64,000 nucleotides of DNA from Xylaria sp. FL1777 (Eukaryota > Ascomycota > Sordariomycetes > Xylariales > Xylariaceae), in contig MU400596.1 of the NCBI GenBank assembly GCA_022578965.1, forward strand, positions 124,001 to 188,000, read 5' to 3'. The translations under genes and the position numbers were made by a program. How positions within the stretch are numbered: the stretch's first letter is position 1; each line of letters begins with the position of its first letter. A model generated the notes under the pieces. It saw only the letters and a program-made list of their open reading frames with translations. It had not been told where the DNA came from and made no database searches. Positions 1 to 14,900 of this stretch are shown piece by piece.

Positions 1-3000
1 TGGTTAATAATGCTGCTTTTTGTTAAATAAAGTTGGTTATATAAAGCTTTTCTAAAAAAGCAGCTAATTGCTTAGCAGTTAATTAAATGCTTCTAGAAGT
101 AGTGCTAAAACGTAAATATATGTTTTAATAAATGCTATTTTATTAAAATAGCGCAAGATTTTCTAGGTAATAGCTTGCTTTTTTTAAAGCTTGCTTTTTT
201 TACTTATAAGATTTAAGTAAAATAGTGCTATTAAATAGCATGTTATTTTTAAAATAAATCTTTTTATTTTTTGTTTTATATATTATGTTTAAGATTATTG
301 TTTTATTTTTTATTAATTTGTTAGTTTTAAAAGCTTAAAGAATTAATAGTGTTTAAATTAAAGCTATAATTAAGTTATTTTTGTTGCTTAATTTATATGC
401 AGGATTTTTAGTTTTTATAATTGTTAATCTTTTAGCGTTTTTTTGCTTTAATGTTTTTTTTATTGTAATTAAAAGTATTTCGAGTAATTAATTATTATTA
501 AAAGCAGCGCGAACTTTTTTATTATTTTGTATTTTTAAGTTTTCAAGAAATTTAATATTTTTTTATGTAAAAAAAGTTAAAGAAATTGCTAATATTATAG
601 CATTATATAGGTTTTAATTTTTCTAAAAGTTTATATTTGTATATTTTTTTAAATTGTATATTTTTAATTTTTTTTTTGTTGCTTTTTGTTAATTGTTGGA
701 TTTTTTATTTGAGGTTTAAAACTTTTGTGCTTTATGTAGCTTTTTTGCTAAGCTAGTAGTTTAACAAATATATATTAGTTTTTTAGTTATTAATGTTTTT
801 AGGTTTTTAAGTTTGGGCTTTTAATATAGTTTATTACTAATATAATAATTTAGCTTATTTTTAGTATTATGCTAGCTATTATATAAGGGCCTTAAAAGTA
901 TAAACTTATTTAAGATTTTACAATAAAGTTTATTTTTAGTAATAAAAAGTAAGTAGTTTGTTTTTTGCTAACTATATATAGCAAAAAAAGTAATGATTTT
1001 TTATTTATTTAAATAGTAGTTTTAAAGCATTTAACATATTTAACAAAATTACTAGTTTAATTAAATCTTTTTTAAGTTATATTAGTATTTTAAGTAGCAA
1101 AGCTATTTTTATTAATAAAAAAGTCTACAATAATGCTAGATTGCGCTTTAGAGTTAATAATTCTAGTAATATTACTTTTATAAATCTTGTTTTTTATTTT
1201 TATAGTAAGCTTTAAGCAAAGTTGTATAAATTTTTTTAGCTTTATAACGCTTAAAGAAGTAGCTAAAATATTTTGTAGTTTTATTAGTAAAGCTATTATA
1301 AAACATAGATTTAAAAAGCTTATATGTTTTTAGTTAAAATAATTTGTTAAACTTAAGTTTTTTTTATTGTAAAATTTATACTTTAGTGTTTTTTTAAATA
1401 AGTTTAAGCTGCTGCTATTAATATAATTATTATGTTTTTTATAAATCTTTAGTTTAAAAGGATTAAAGCTTTAGCTTGCGTTTTGTAGGATTATTAATGC
1501 TAGTTATGTTAGTTTTTTAAGCTTATTTATTTCTTTTAGCATTACTAATATAAAATTAGCACTAAGTTAAAGTTTAATTAAAAATACTACTTTTTTAAAA
1601 AGTAGCAAAAGTATAACAATTAGCAATCTTTATTTTTCTGGGTTATTTTTAAATAATAAATATATAGTGTTATATTAGTTTAGAATTTTTAAAAGCATTT
1701 CGTTAAACTTTAACTTATTTTTTAACGTTTAAAGGTTTAAAGCAATATAAGCAAAAAACAATATTATTTGATTATTTTATTAGTTTTAATTACAAATAAC
1801 CTTTATTATTTTGTAGCAATGCTTTTTTAAAAAAGCAGTTATAAAGCTAAGTTAAAACATATAAATATATATAATAAAACTGTTATAATTTATTTTATTG
1901 TTAATTTGTGCTACTAAATAGTTTAATAAAAAGCTAGTTTTATAAGTGCTACTTAGCGATCTTTGTTTATTAGGTTAATTAGCTAACTATAATACTAGCT
2001 AAAAGCTTGCTTATGCTTTTTTAGCTGCTATTTGTTAAGATTTTGTGTTTTTTTTTAAAGAGTTTACGCTTTTATAAAAAAAAGCATCCTTTATGTTTAC
2101 TTAAATTAAGATTTTGTATAATAAAGTTTTTAGTTAAGCTTTATATTTTAATTTATTGCTTTTTTTTTTTAAAACAAGCTATAGTATGTTTAGCTTGATT
2201 TATTAATTTAAACTTTTGCTAAGGTTATTTAAAAGCAGTAGTATTGTTTTTAGCATTAGCTTAAGAACTTTTGCTGCTTTAAAATATAATTTAGCTTTTG
2301 TTTAAGCAATTGTTTAAATAAAAACACTAGAGTACTTTAGGACTTCTATTATAAGATTTTTAAAAGTAATATTTGTTTTTTTGTTTAAAAAGTCCTTAGA
2401 TTTTTTAGCTTACATTTTTTTAAATTCTAAATTTCTTTTTGTAGGCTTTACTTTTTATATTTTTTAGGGTTTTTAATAATTAAAACCTTTTATTTTTAAT
2501 AAGGTATTTTGCTTAAAAGAATTGTTGTTTATTTATATATTTTTAGTGTTAAGTTAAATAAAAAACTTGTTGTTATTTAAATAAACCTTTTTAATTGTTT
2601 AATTTATAAAGAGCTTTTTTTTTAGCTTTTTAAGTTTTTTTTTACTTTTTGTTTAGTAAAAGGCAGCTTTTTTTAATAAAGGTTTATAATAATTAGCTTA
2701 AAACATATTTACGCTAATTTTTCTGCTTAATATATAGCTTTGCAAAATTTTAGTGCTGTTTATATTATAAGAGGTGCTTTATATAAAGTTTTAATTAGTT
2801 GCAATAAAGCTATTATTTAGCTTACTATTTATTAAGTTGTTTTTTTTAATATTATAGGCCTTTGCTAATCTTATTTTATAAGGTATAAAAGTTTAATCGT
2901 TAGATTTTTTACTTAAAAATTAAGCTAGCTGCTTGTTTTTTAGCTAGTAAAATTTCTTATTTTTTAGTTTCTTTTGTTTGCTTTTTATTTTAGCATTTAA

Positions 3001-6000
3001 ATCTTTGTTATCTAAAATAAGGTTTTTTTTTTAAAGTTAATAATAAGCTTTTTGCTTTAGCAGCTTATTGTTGCTTAAAATAAAGTTATATATTTATTTT
3101 ATTGTAGCATTAAGTATTTTTTTTTTATTTTTGCTAATCTTTATAACTTTTAAGGGAATTTTTATGTATTTAAGGCTTATAGAAAATTTTAGCTCTTTTA
3201 AACACTATTTAGAGTTCTAATATATAATGTTTTCTTGTTTTAATTTGTAAGTAAAGCTACACTTATAAACGTAGTAATTGTTTATACTACATTTTTAATA
3301 AATAATTGCTTTTGCTAAATAAAGATTGTTTAATTTTATTTGTTATAAAGAATTAAACGATTATTTATTTTATTTTTGTTTTTTAAAATTATATTTACTT
3401 TTTTGTAAATACTTAGAAGTTATAGCATTAATGCTAAATATTTGCTTTTTTAACAGGTTTATGTTAATTTTATAATATTGCAGTGCTTATAGTTTTTAAT
3501 TAATAAGCTAAATATACTAATTTTGCAGTTTTTTTAGCATTTCTTTTAGTTTTTCCTTTATAATTGCTACGTTTTTTTGTTTTAACTTTAGCTATTATAT
3601 TTGCTTAGTAATATTATTTATGTTTTAATTGTAAGCAAAGTATTAAGCTAGTTTTATTTGCTGCTTTTTAATAATAACTTTTTTAGCAATTAGTATAGTT
3701 ATATTAATAGCTAGCTTAGTAGCATTAATAGTAGTATATAAAGGTTTATTAAGGTTATAATTATATAAATAATTAATTTTTTTTTATGCTTTGCGCGCTT
3801 TTTTTGTTTTTTTAGAGTAAAAATTAGCTTGGATTTTTTATTTATTTAAATGTTTAATGTTTTATAAAGATTTTTATATAATATTTTATTTAAGTTATTA
3901 TATAACTTCTTAAAGAATTTTATTATTTTAGTTTTATTAAGCAGGCTTTATTTTTTTATGGCTTTTTTATTTATAAAGGTAATATGCTTTTTTTTTTTTT
4001 TTAAGGCTTGCTTATTTAAAAATAAGTGTTATAAAGGAGCAATAGCTGCGTTTTGTATAAAGTTTTTAAGCAATAGCCAGCTTATAACTAAAAGATTTTG
4101 CTTTTTATTTTTTAATAAAAAATGGTATTAGCTTAAAAAACAAAGTGTATTTTTAATTATTAATTACTTTTTATATTAATGCGTAAGCTTAAACTTGTTT
4201 AATGTAAATAAGCGTTAAATTTGCTTATATTATAACTTTTAGAAGTTTTAGCAACACTTATTCTTTTTTAAGCTTATTTTTTATTTTTTTTGTTTATATA
4301 AAAGCAATTGTATTTTTTTCTTTAAGAAGCACTAGTTTTTTAATAAAAATTTTTTCCTTTTAGCTCTTTAAGGGTTTTTAGCAATGAATTTTTTAGCTAT
4401 GCTATCTTAAAGATTATATTAGCTTTTTAATACTTAATTGCTGTTTTGCTAAAAAAAATAAAAATGTTCTGTAAGCTAAGCTAAAAAAGACAGTTTAATA
4501 TTTTTATACGTTTATTTTAGGCTTTATTGATTAAAGGCTGCTAGCTTAAATGTTTGTTGCTAATTATAGCTAAACTGCTTATATTAAGTAAATTTTGTTT
4601 ATTGCTAGTTAAAGCAGCTAAGTATAATATATTATAACTTATATATAAAGATTATAGCAATTAATTAATAAATAAATTAAACATATAAGTTAACAATAAT
4701 AAATTGTTTGCTTGTAGGTTTTATAGTATTATTTGTTATAAGTAAAAGATTATAGCAATATAATTGCGCTAAATTTACTATAATACTTTAATTGCAAGAA
4801 AATAAGTTATAACTTACGTATTTAAGCAATTAAGCTATATATAAATTAAGAAATGAAATAATTAATAGAAGAGCTATGTAATAATACAAATAAAGCAACC
4901 ATAGTTAATTTTTATTATGTTGTTTATAATATTTAAGTTTATGCTTTAAAATTTAGCGCAATACTTACTTTTTTATTTTTATTATATAATTTAGCTTAAA
5001 CTTATTTTAATTAGCTAGTTAGCTTGTTTAGCTACTTTACTTTACTTTAATAGTTAATAATAAAAGGCCAGCAATAAAGAAAATGTTATATACTACTGTA
5101 ATATAGCTAATGTAATAATAGTATAGCTTTAAGATTTTAGTATGCTTAATAAACATATATTTTATAAATATTAGCTAAATATAACTTTATTGCACTAAGT
5201 TATTTACTTTTATTTTTAGAATTAGTATTACTGCTAGAAAGCATTACAACAAGCAGTTTATAATACGTAAAAGCTAAACATTAATTAGCATATATACTTG
5301 AACTAAACTAAACAAGAATACGTACTACAGAAAACATAGCAGCTAAAGTAAAGTGGATTTTTAAATAACTGCAATAAGTTAGCAGCTATTTTTAGCTATA
5401 AATTAAATCTATAAATATACTAAAGTAAGCATAAGCTAAAGTAGTAGTAATAGTAATAATAATAAAGTTAGTTATTAAAACAAATAAAATTAGCAAAAGT
5501 AAACAAACAGGCATTTTTTTTAATACTTATATAATTAGCACTTTAGCTATATATAGCTTTATTAGCTATTTTTGCAATTAGTATACTTTTATACAAATTG
5601 CATTTTATTTTTTAACTTTAATAATGCTTAGAAAATTTTTACTTAAGTAAATTATAGCTTTATTAGCAACTTTTTTTTTTATTTACTTTTAGATAACCTT
5701 TTTAACTATATATATTTATATATATGCTATACTGTTTAAATATAAATTAAACATATTAATATATATATTGCATATAAACTAACTACTAATTAAAATAGCT
5801 AAATATTTTTGCAAGGCTATTTTAAAACTTTTAATAGCTAAATAGTTCTGCAAAACTATTACTAAACTAAACTTATTTTTTTTGTAGTACTGACTTATAT
5901 AAACCGCTTTTAAATATATACTAATTGCAACTTAATAATACTTTTAGTAAAATAGCTTGAATTAAACAATTAGTTTATTATACTTTTGCTAGCTTTTTTA

Positions 6001-9000
6001 TTTTTAATAACCTTATAACTAAACACTTTTATTAAATTATTTAACCTTTTAAACTAATACTTTTTTAAGTTTTTTAAAATATTTAGCGCATAGTACAATT
6101 AGTGCTAGTTTTAAAGTACTTTTACTTTTTAATCTAAGAATTTTGTTTTTAAGCAGTAATATTTTTATGCTTTTGCTGCGCTATTAATATATAAACTTTA
6201 TAAATCTTATAAACGTTTAAAATTTTCTTAAAAACTAAGGTATTTTATACGTAGTATAATTTATATTGTTTTAGAAATACTTATGCTTTTTTAAATAGCT
6301 TATAGTGTATAAATCATTTTAAGTTGTTTTTAGGACTTTTTTTTAACTATACGATTACTTAATAATATTAATAGCTTTATAAGCTAACTTATATTTACTT
6401 AATTAATTAACTTACTTAATATATATAGCTATAGACTTTGCTAAAGGTATAATATTTTTGTTTTTATATTAATTAGTTATTGCTGCAAGTATTACTGTTT
6501 TAGCTAAGTTTTAAACTAAAGCGCTTAATTAGCTAGTTAGCTAGTTAGCTAGCTAATTAATTAACTAGTTAATTTATTTACTTACTTACTAATCTATACT
6601 TTTTTTAATTAATAGATATGTTTAACTTAATATAAATTACATTTATAACAAAGTAGCAAATTATTGCTTTTAATATAAATAGTTAAATTTAGTTAATTGA
6701 AATTAATTAGCTAATGCTATATTAAACAGCTATTTTAAGCTTTAGTTAACTTAACATTTTATTAAAAAGGCTACTTAAGTAAAAATAAAAAGTTAACGCT
6801 TTAGCTTAACTTGCTATATAACCTTTAGTTTTTTACGTTATAATTAAAATGTATTGCTAAATAAATATAACATAACATTATAAGATGCGCTATTATAGCA
6901 TTGTTAGTTATTTTCTTTTTTAGAATAATATATTGTTTTATATTATTTTACTACATAATATGTTTATAAAGGCCTATAAATATCCTGATTTTTGTATTTT
7001 TTTATATTAAAATAAAGCAAAAAAGCTTATAAAGACTATACCTTTTCTTTAAGTATAAAAGAAAAATATAGTGTATTTATTTTATAACTACTTTTAAATA
7101 TACTTAATTAATTAAAATATTGGAAATTTAGCATTTAAACAAAACAGAATTAATTAAAGTTAATAATTAAAATATAGCTATTTTTAGTAATATAGTTTGT
7201 AAAGAGTTTACTATAAAAGCAAAGATATTGCAGTAATATTTTAATGCTTAGCTATATAACTAAGCTATATTTAGCTATTAAAAGCTTTTATAAACACATA
7301 TTTTTTAAGCTATATATACTAGTATTAATACTTATAGCTACTATGTTTTAAATATTAATAATACTAAAAAATATTGTTAGATCTTGTTTTAAAAAAATAA
7401 GCAATTAAAGCTGCTTATTTTCTGTATATATAGCATTTTTTCTTTTTTTTTTTTAATTATTAGAAATGCTTTTAATACATTTATTTTAATCCTTTTAAAA
7501 ACTAATACGCTTTTGTTTTATACTTTCTATTAAGTTTAAGCAGCATATACTATATGCTATTAGCATTAAGAATGCTTACGCTATAGTACTCTTGTTTAAT
7601 TAATAGTTATACTAGTTTAATTTTTGCTAAAGTGTTTTAATGTTTTATGTTTTTATAACATATTTTTGTAATAAAGTATATAAAATAAAGGTAAATTTTT
7701 CTGCTTTATTACATATTGCTTCTATTAATTATAACAAACTTTTATTTATTAATTATTAAATATATTGCTTTTTATAAGAAAATCAAAATTATATATAGTT
7801 TTATTATAACTATACTGTTTTAGATTATATTTTTATGTTTTTTATCTTTTAAAAACAACTTATTTTAGTTAATAAAGATTTAGTTACATTATTATTTTAT
7901 TTGTTATGTTGTGCTGCTTTTTTATTTACCTTAGGCTTTTTAGCAATAGTTATTAACTTAAAAAATAGCTTACATATATTATTAATACTTATACAGACTA
8001 TATTAATATGCTAGTTATTACTTTTAGCTGCTATTTAATAACTAATAATAGTTTAGCTAAAGTATTTCGAGGTTTTATAATTATAGCTATATAGTATACT
8101 ATATAATACTGTTAGTTTTTATTTTTTTATATTTAATTAATGAATTTTGCTAGGCTTATATATTTATTAAAGATTTATAACAACTTTTTTTTTAATAGTA
8201 ATAACCTTTAAGAACTATTAGCAACATATAGAATTAACATTACAGCAAACTAGCTACTTATTTATAACTATTATAGTTTGCTTAATATTTAAACAACAAA
8301 TGTAGCGCTTAACTTTTTATGTTTTATGTTTTATTATTTAAAGCTAAATAATAGTTAACTAGTTAATAATGCAAAACTAAAAGCTTTATTTTTAAGTAAA
8401 GCGTTATATTATGCTTAGCACTAAAATAACTTTTATAAGTATAAATTCATTATATATACATTATGTTAAACTATTAAAGCTTATAGCTATATAATTATTA
8501 TACTTAAATTAACTAATAATTAAAACTTTACTGCTAAGGCTATATATTATATTATGGTTAACTTATGTTTTATGTTAATTAAATAGCAAACTATTAAATT
8601 AAACTATTTATTACTACTATTAAATAATATATGTTTTAGCTGCTATATATTAAAACATTTCCTGTTGTTGTTAGCTAAAATAAACTACTACTGTACTTTT
8701 TATGTTTGGTTTATAAAGTAAATAACTATAAGGTAAAAAGAACACTAGCAATAACTAAAACATAGGCATAATTAATTAATTAAGTCAAAAAATAAACAGA
8801 ATAATTTATACAAAAAGACCTTGTTTTTATTTAAGTAAATATATAACGTATGCTAAAAATAGCTGCTTTATTAGCAATATAAAGTATAAAAAAATAGCTT
8901 AAGTTTAAGTAGTTTATTATGCTATATATATACTTTTAAGTTTTTTGCTATAACTATAATAAATAGCAATATTTCATAATATATAACTAGTATTAATTAA

Positions 9001-11899
9001 TATAAGTTTAGTTTTTTTAAATTAATAAATAAGTTATAAGTTATTATAAAAAACCTTATAATATTTAAGTTTTAATTTTAGATTTGTTTTTTTTTTAAAT
9101 TTATTAATTATTTTAGCTATTTATTAATTTAATTATAGTAGTATATATATTATAAAGGTAAAATATCTAGTAATTATTGTTAGTTATTTTTTTTAAGTAA
9201 AGAAATTATCTAAATTTTTATAAAATAATAAAATTAATTTCTTTTATAACAAAATTAATGTTTTTTATAGCAAGCAATACTTGTTTTACTTTTTGTAGTA
9301 ATATATTATTTAATGTATAATTAGTTTTATTTGTTTTTACATTATTAAAACGCATATTTAAATAAAGCTGCTTTATAGTATTTTGAAACAGTTTTGCAAA
9401 ACACTTATAAAAGAGCTATTTTTTTCTAGTGTGTTAAGTATACTTAATAGTTAGTTTAACGCTATAAACGTTTTTGTTTAAAGCATCTTAAGCATAGGCT
9501 TTTTTTAAAATAAATAACTTTATTTGTTTTTAAGTATTATAATTAGCGTTTGTTGTTTTAATGCTATTTTTAATTATAACATAGCTATTTTATAAATATT
9601 TGCTTTTATAAGCAATAGTAAACATAAATGAATTTTTTTTATTATATGTTTATAAAACTAGTTTTTAGTTCGTAAAAAGTAATAAAAATTTTAGTAGTAT
9701 TAAAATTATAACGTTAAAAAATTAATTCTTTATTAATTTTATTTTATTAGTAAGTATTATATAGTATAAATAGCAAATTAAATAGCTAATATATATAAAA
9801 TTCTTTAAATAAACAAAAAGATTCTTTGCTTTTATAGTAATAACTAGTATATATATATTATATTTAAGATTAATGATTTATTAAACAAAGAATAATGCAG
9901 CTAAAAAATTTGCTATGTTCTTTTAAGCATTTAAAATACTGTTTAAGTAGTATTAAGCTTATAACCTAAATTAAAGCAGCAGCTAGATTTTAAGCCCTAC
10001 GTATAAACAATTCTTTGCTTTTGCAGAAATTAATGCATAAAAGCTTAACTAATAGTTTATTAATTAATTTTTTTATAAAAATAAGGCATAGCAGTTATTT
10101 TCTTTTTTTTTAATAGCTTTAAGCTTTTAATTAGCGTAAAGCTATTATAGCTAATTGTTTTTTTACTTTTAACTTTTTGTTGTTTAGTATTAACTCTGTA
10201 GTAAAATTATTAATAATGTGATTAAATCTGGTTTTTTTTAAATATTTACTAACTTTTCGAATTTTAAGTTATGTTATACCTTAAAATCAATATTAAACAG
10301 AAGTTTTAAGTGCAATACTAAACAAATTTATACTTTTTTTTTAACCCTATAAATTTTAATAATAAATATTTATATTATTATAGCTTTTTTTTTTACTTTA
10401 GCAATTTGTTTATGCAAAAAAAAAGTTTTAAGTACTAAAAATTAAAGATATATTTATAACTGTAAGCTTATTTAAAAGAAATTTAAAAAGTTGGATAAAA
10501 CTAGTTATTATTTAGCAATAATGCTAATAAAAAGAAAAAAACAAGTTTTATTGCAATTATGCTTTTTAAATAAAATGCATAATTATGTAATAATTGCATA
10601 TAGTATTACTTTTTATATATGCTATTTTTACGTTTTAAATTAGTCTTTTTAGTAAGCTTACTAAACTTGGTTTATTGTTTTATAAAAAAGGCATTTTAGA
10701 AATAAAAAATAAAAAGCTTTAATAAAAAGCTTAATAATGTTGCTAAAAAAAAATTAATTATTAATATAGTAAACAATAATAACAAAACTAACTTTTTAGC
10801 TAACAATTATATATTAAGAATTAAGCTATACTAGTTATAACGCTTATAGTAAAAAGTAGCGCTTAAAAACGAATTTTATTAAAAATATAATATTTTTAGT
10901 CTTTAATTTTTGCTTTAATAACTTAGGTAATACTACTACTTTTATTACTGCTAGCATTTATAAATATATAGCTATTGTTTATTATATTAATAACTTAAGT
11001 AGTGCTAATATTTTTGTTGCTGCTAGAAATTATAAGCATTTTGCGTTTTTTTTTTTTTTTTTTTAAATATAAAATAACTATATTTTTTAGTTTTTAGCAC
11101 TAATTTCATTATTACTACTAAAATAAAGTAGCATAAAATGAAGTAATATAGCTATAAATACTAGTTTAATACTTTTATGTACTAAATAAACTATATAATA
11201 TATATTTTAGTACAGTAAATTAATTAATATTAAAGAAATAAAATAATTAAATAAAACATGCTTAATTAATGTTAAACCTTTATAATTTTTACTATTTGTT
11301 TTTTTTATATGTTTTAAATTTATTGCTAAGTTTATAAAAAAACAGGTATACCTTTTGTTTAACTATATTGCAACTAAGCTATGCTTAAACATATTACATA
11401 ATTATTTTACTTATTATAATTTATTTCATTACTTATTTATACATTTTATATAGCTATATGCAAAAAGGTTAATTAAGCATATATATTAAAAAAAGCGTAA
11501 GCTTTTTATAAGTTTTAAAGTGTATTATAAGCTAGCTATTTTAAGACTTAAAGAATGCTTTAAATTAAAAAAAAAGTAATATTAAAGAACATATAACAAC
11601 TTTTTTTTTTCTTTTTTGTTTTATAAGCACTACTTGTTTATTTAGCTAATTAATATGCTATTAATGCTATAGCTAGCCACTAATAGGTTTAAAAAAACAG
11701 TAGGTAAGCTAAAAAACATACTAACTACTATAAAAAACCTACCTTTTTTGTAAAAAGTAAAAAAGTAAAGTAGCAAAAAAAAAACACAGATGCATATATA
11801 GCATAAAAGCAGCTTTTATATAAGGGTTACTAAAGCAGCGCTAGCTTAATTAATAAACTAAATATATTAAACAGTTAAGCTAAACATTTTTAGTAGTTA

Positions 11900-11936
11900 A
11901 TATATTATTAATTAATTAATTAATTAATTAATTTAT
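11900..11936. repeat. (TAAT)n microsatellite
   Basis: A run of the tetranucleotide taat/aatt. Similar short runs of tagc/tagt and ttac lie near 6,520-6,590. These are simple repeats within the decayed block. Confidence 0.7.
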
Positions 11937-14900
11937 TTTAACGTTAAGTATAAAGTTTTAGCTATTTTATATACCTTTTAAAAAGTTTTAAATATAGCAA
12001 ACTTTATTTATAATATAGTAGGATATGTTAGTATAAAAGGTTTAATTAATTAATTAACTAATTAATCAAGTAATTAATTAGTTTAATTAATATATATAGT
12101 ATATTACTACTAAATATAATGCTATTTTATGCTTTTAAAAGCTTTATTATTTTAATGCTTATAGTTATTATAACTTAATTCTTTAGGCTAAAAACTATTA
12201 GTTCTTTGTTTAGTATGCAGATTATTTAGCAAATAATTAACATATTATAAAATTTTAATTATTTTATATTTATTTTTTTTTTATATTAATAGATTTGTTT
12301 TTTAATTTGGTTTTTATGTTTATATTATTTAATTTATTTATTAATGCTTAGCAATTAATAAAAAAGCAGATATCTAGAAAAACATTTAGCTTTATATTGC
12401 TAAGTAACTATATACTATTTAAATTAATAAACCTTAACAATTAAATATATATAAATAAAAATTTTTTGCTGCTTTTTTTTTTATTGTTAGTTTTTTTACT
12501 ACTATTTGCTGTTCTGTTTAAATATAAAGCAACTTTAAAGAACGTTTTTCTTTAAGCTTTATATTTAGTTATAGCTAAGCTAGTTATATAAGCTATGCTT
12601 GTTTAGTTAAAAATAATAAACAATTTAGTAACTTTTAGTACTTTTACTTTTTGTTTTTTAAAACTAGGAAACAATAGTATAATACTACTTTTTAAAGCCG
12701 GATAATATATTGTTTTGTTATTTATTCTTTTAATAAAAACACAAGCAAGCAGTTCTATATAAAAATAAACATTTAGCGCTAAGCAAATATATGTTGCTAT
12801 AAAAAACGAAATAAACTTTTCTGCTAGAAATTTACTTCTGTTTACTATACCTAAACTAGAATAAATATTAATTATTATAATAATTAGCATTTTTTTACTA
12901 AATAAATTATAAACTAAAATAGCTAAATTAAATCTTATGTTTTTATAAGAACTTTTTTTTTTTTTTTTACTACTTGTATTTATTTGTATATATAAATATT
13001 TTTAAACCTCGGTAAGGTATTTTATTATTAGTATACTTAGCTTATGTTTTAATAAAAAAATAAATAAAAACAAAGCATAGTTATTATACTATAAAAATAA
13101 CTATGCTGCTTTAAAGTTAATAATATGCTGCAGCTTATTATTACGTGTAATAAGTTAAAATCTATTAATAGGCCTAAAATAAAGCAATAAAAAGTTATTT
13201 ATTGCTTAAGCATTTAGTGTATTTTAGTTTTTTTTGGTTTAAGTTTTAAAGCAGAATTAATTTAGAAAACCACGCAATTACATATTACTTTGTGCTTTTA
13301 TTTGCTATTTTAAGCAAACTAATTTTGCAACGTTTTCTATTAGTACTAAGCCTTTAGCTCTTTTAATAGCACAAGCAATTTAAGCAGTTATTGCTTTTTT
13401 ATTGCTATTACTTATAATTTTAATAGCTTTATAAATAGTGTAACTTTTATGTTTATTATTTATATTTTATATATATTAATTGCTAAAATTATAATTATTG
13501 CTTTTTAAGTTTTATTATTAGCATTTTTTTCATTTTTTATGCATTAAATGCTTACTTAAAGTATAGCTATATATTGCTTATATAAAAGCTATTAAATTTA
13601 TTAAACCTTTAGCTAGCAATATGCTACTTATTAAAAAAAACTAAGCAAAGTTGCTAGCTATAAAAATATATAAAAAGCTACTAAATTATTTTTTGTTTTT
13701 TATATTACAGTTTTTACATATAGCTTTTTTAATTTAAAATAAAAGTTTAGCTAAAACTATGCTAATTTTATTAATAATAAAAACAAGCTTATTTTGCTAT
13801 AATTATATAATATTTTTATTTTTTAATATTAAACTTCAAAAAGTTTGTTTATTATATACTTTAAACTTTATTGCTAAATGTATTATAATGCTATTAATAC
13901 TTACTACTGCGCTTTTAATAAAAGCAGTAATTAATATTTTGTTTTTTTTTTTTAACTAAAAGAATACTTTATATATAGCTTAAATAACAACAGATTTTTT
14001 AGTGCTGCTTTGTTTTTTTAAAAAACTAATAGTAGTAAGTAGTTTTAGTATATTTTTTCGTACTGCATTAGCATTAAAGTTAAGCTTTTAGCATACAAGT
14101 AAAACTGCCTTACTTTATTTTACATTTAAACTTTTTTTTGCATATATTATACAGCTAATAATGCAGTATTTTATTAAAGGAAAATATTTAACAAAAGTAG
14201 TATTACTTTTAAAATTATTTAATATTAATATTTAAAAATACTATTAGTTTTAGTTAAACTTAAAACTTGGTATTATAAACTTATTTCTTTTAACTAAGTT
14301 TTTATAGTTATATATGCAACTTAGCTTTTTTAAAACAATATATTTATTTTTTTTTTAATGTAGTTTTTTAAAATTGCTAATTTAGGTTGCACTAGTTGCA
14401 TTAATGTAACGCTAATTTATTTAACTAGTATAACATTATTACTATTTTTATTATTTTTTATTTAGTTAAAAATATTTGTTTAATTCTTAGTAAATATATT
14501 AAAACGCGCATTTTTAACGTTTTTAATGTTTGCTTGCTAAATAAATTATTTAAGGTTATTTAATATACTAAGTAGCTTATTTATTTTTTTAAATAACTGT
14601 TTAAACTAGTTAAAATTATAGCGTAAAAAATGCAGAGATTTTTCTAGCTAGTTTTTTTTTACGTTTATTAGTTGCTAATTATTATTAAATAATAAATTAT
14701 TGTTATTTATTAGATTAGCTTGTTGATTTTTTTATGCTTTAGCGTTTTTTGCTGCTTTTTTTTTTAACTTTTTTAGCTAATTTAGATTTTTAACTTTAAA
14801 TAAAAGCTTGCTATTTAACTAAGCATAATAATAATCTTAAAGTTTAAAAGCAAACATTTTAATTAAAGTACTAAAACAATGCTATAAAACAAATAATAAA

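Noticed and set aside
12603..12890. 95-codon minus-strand open frame in the AT block
   Set aside because: Composition is Ile/Phe/Lys/Leu from AT-rich DNA, with no domain and no G/C-ending codons. Chance frames of this size are expected in 37 kb of such sequence. The same applies to frames at 13,759, 16,144, 22,751, 24,651, 29,360, 29,942, 31,779, 36,487 and 58,543.
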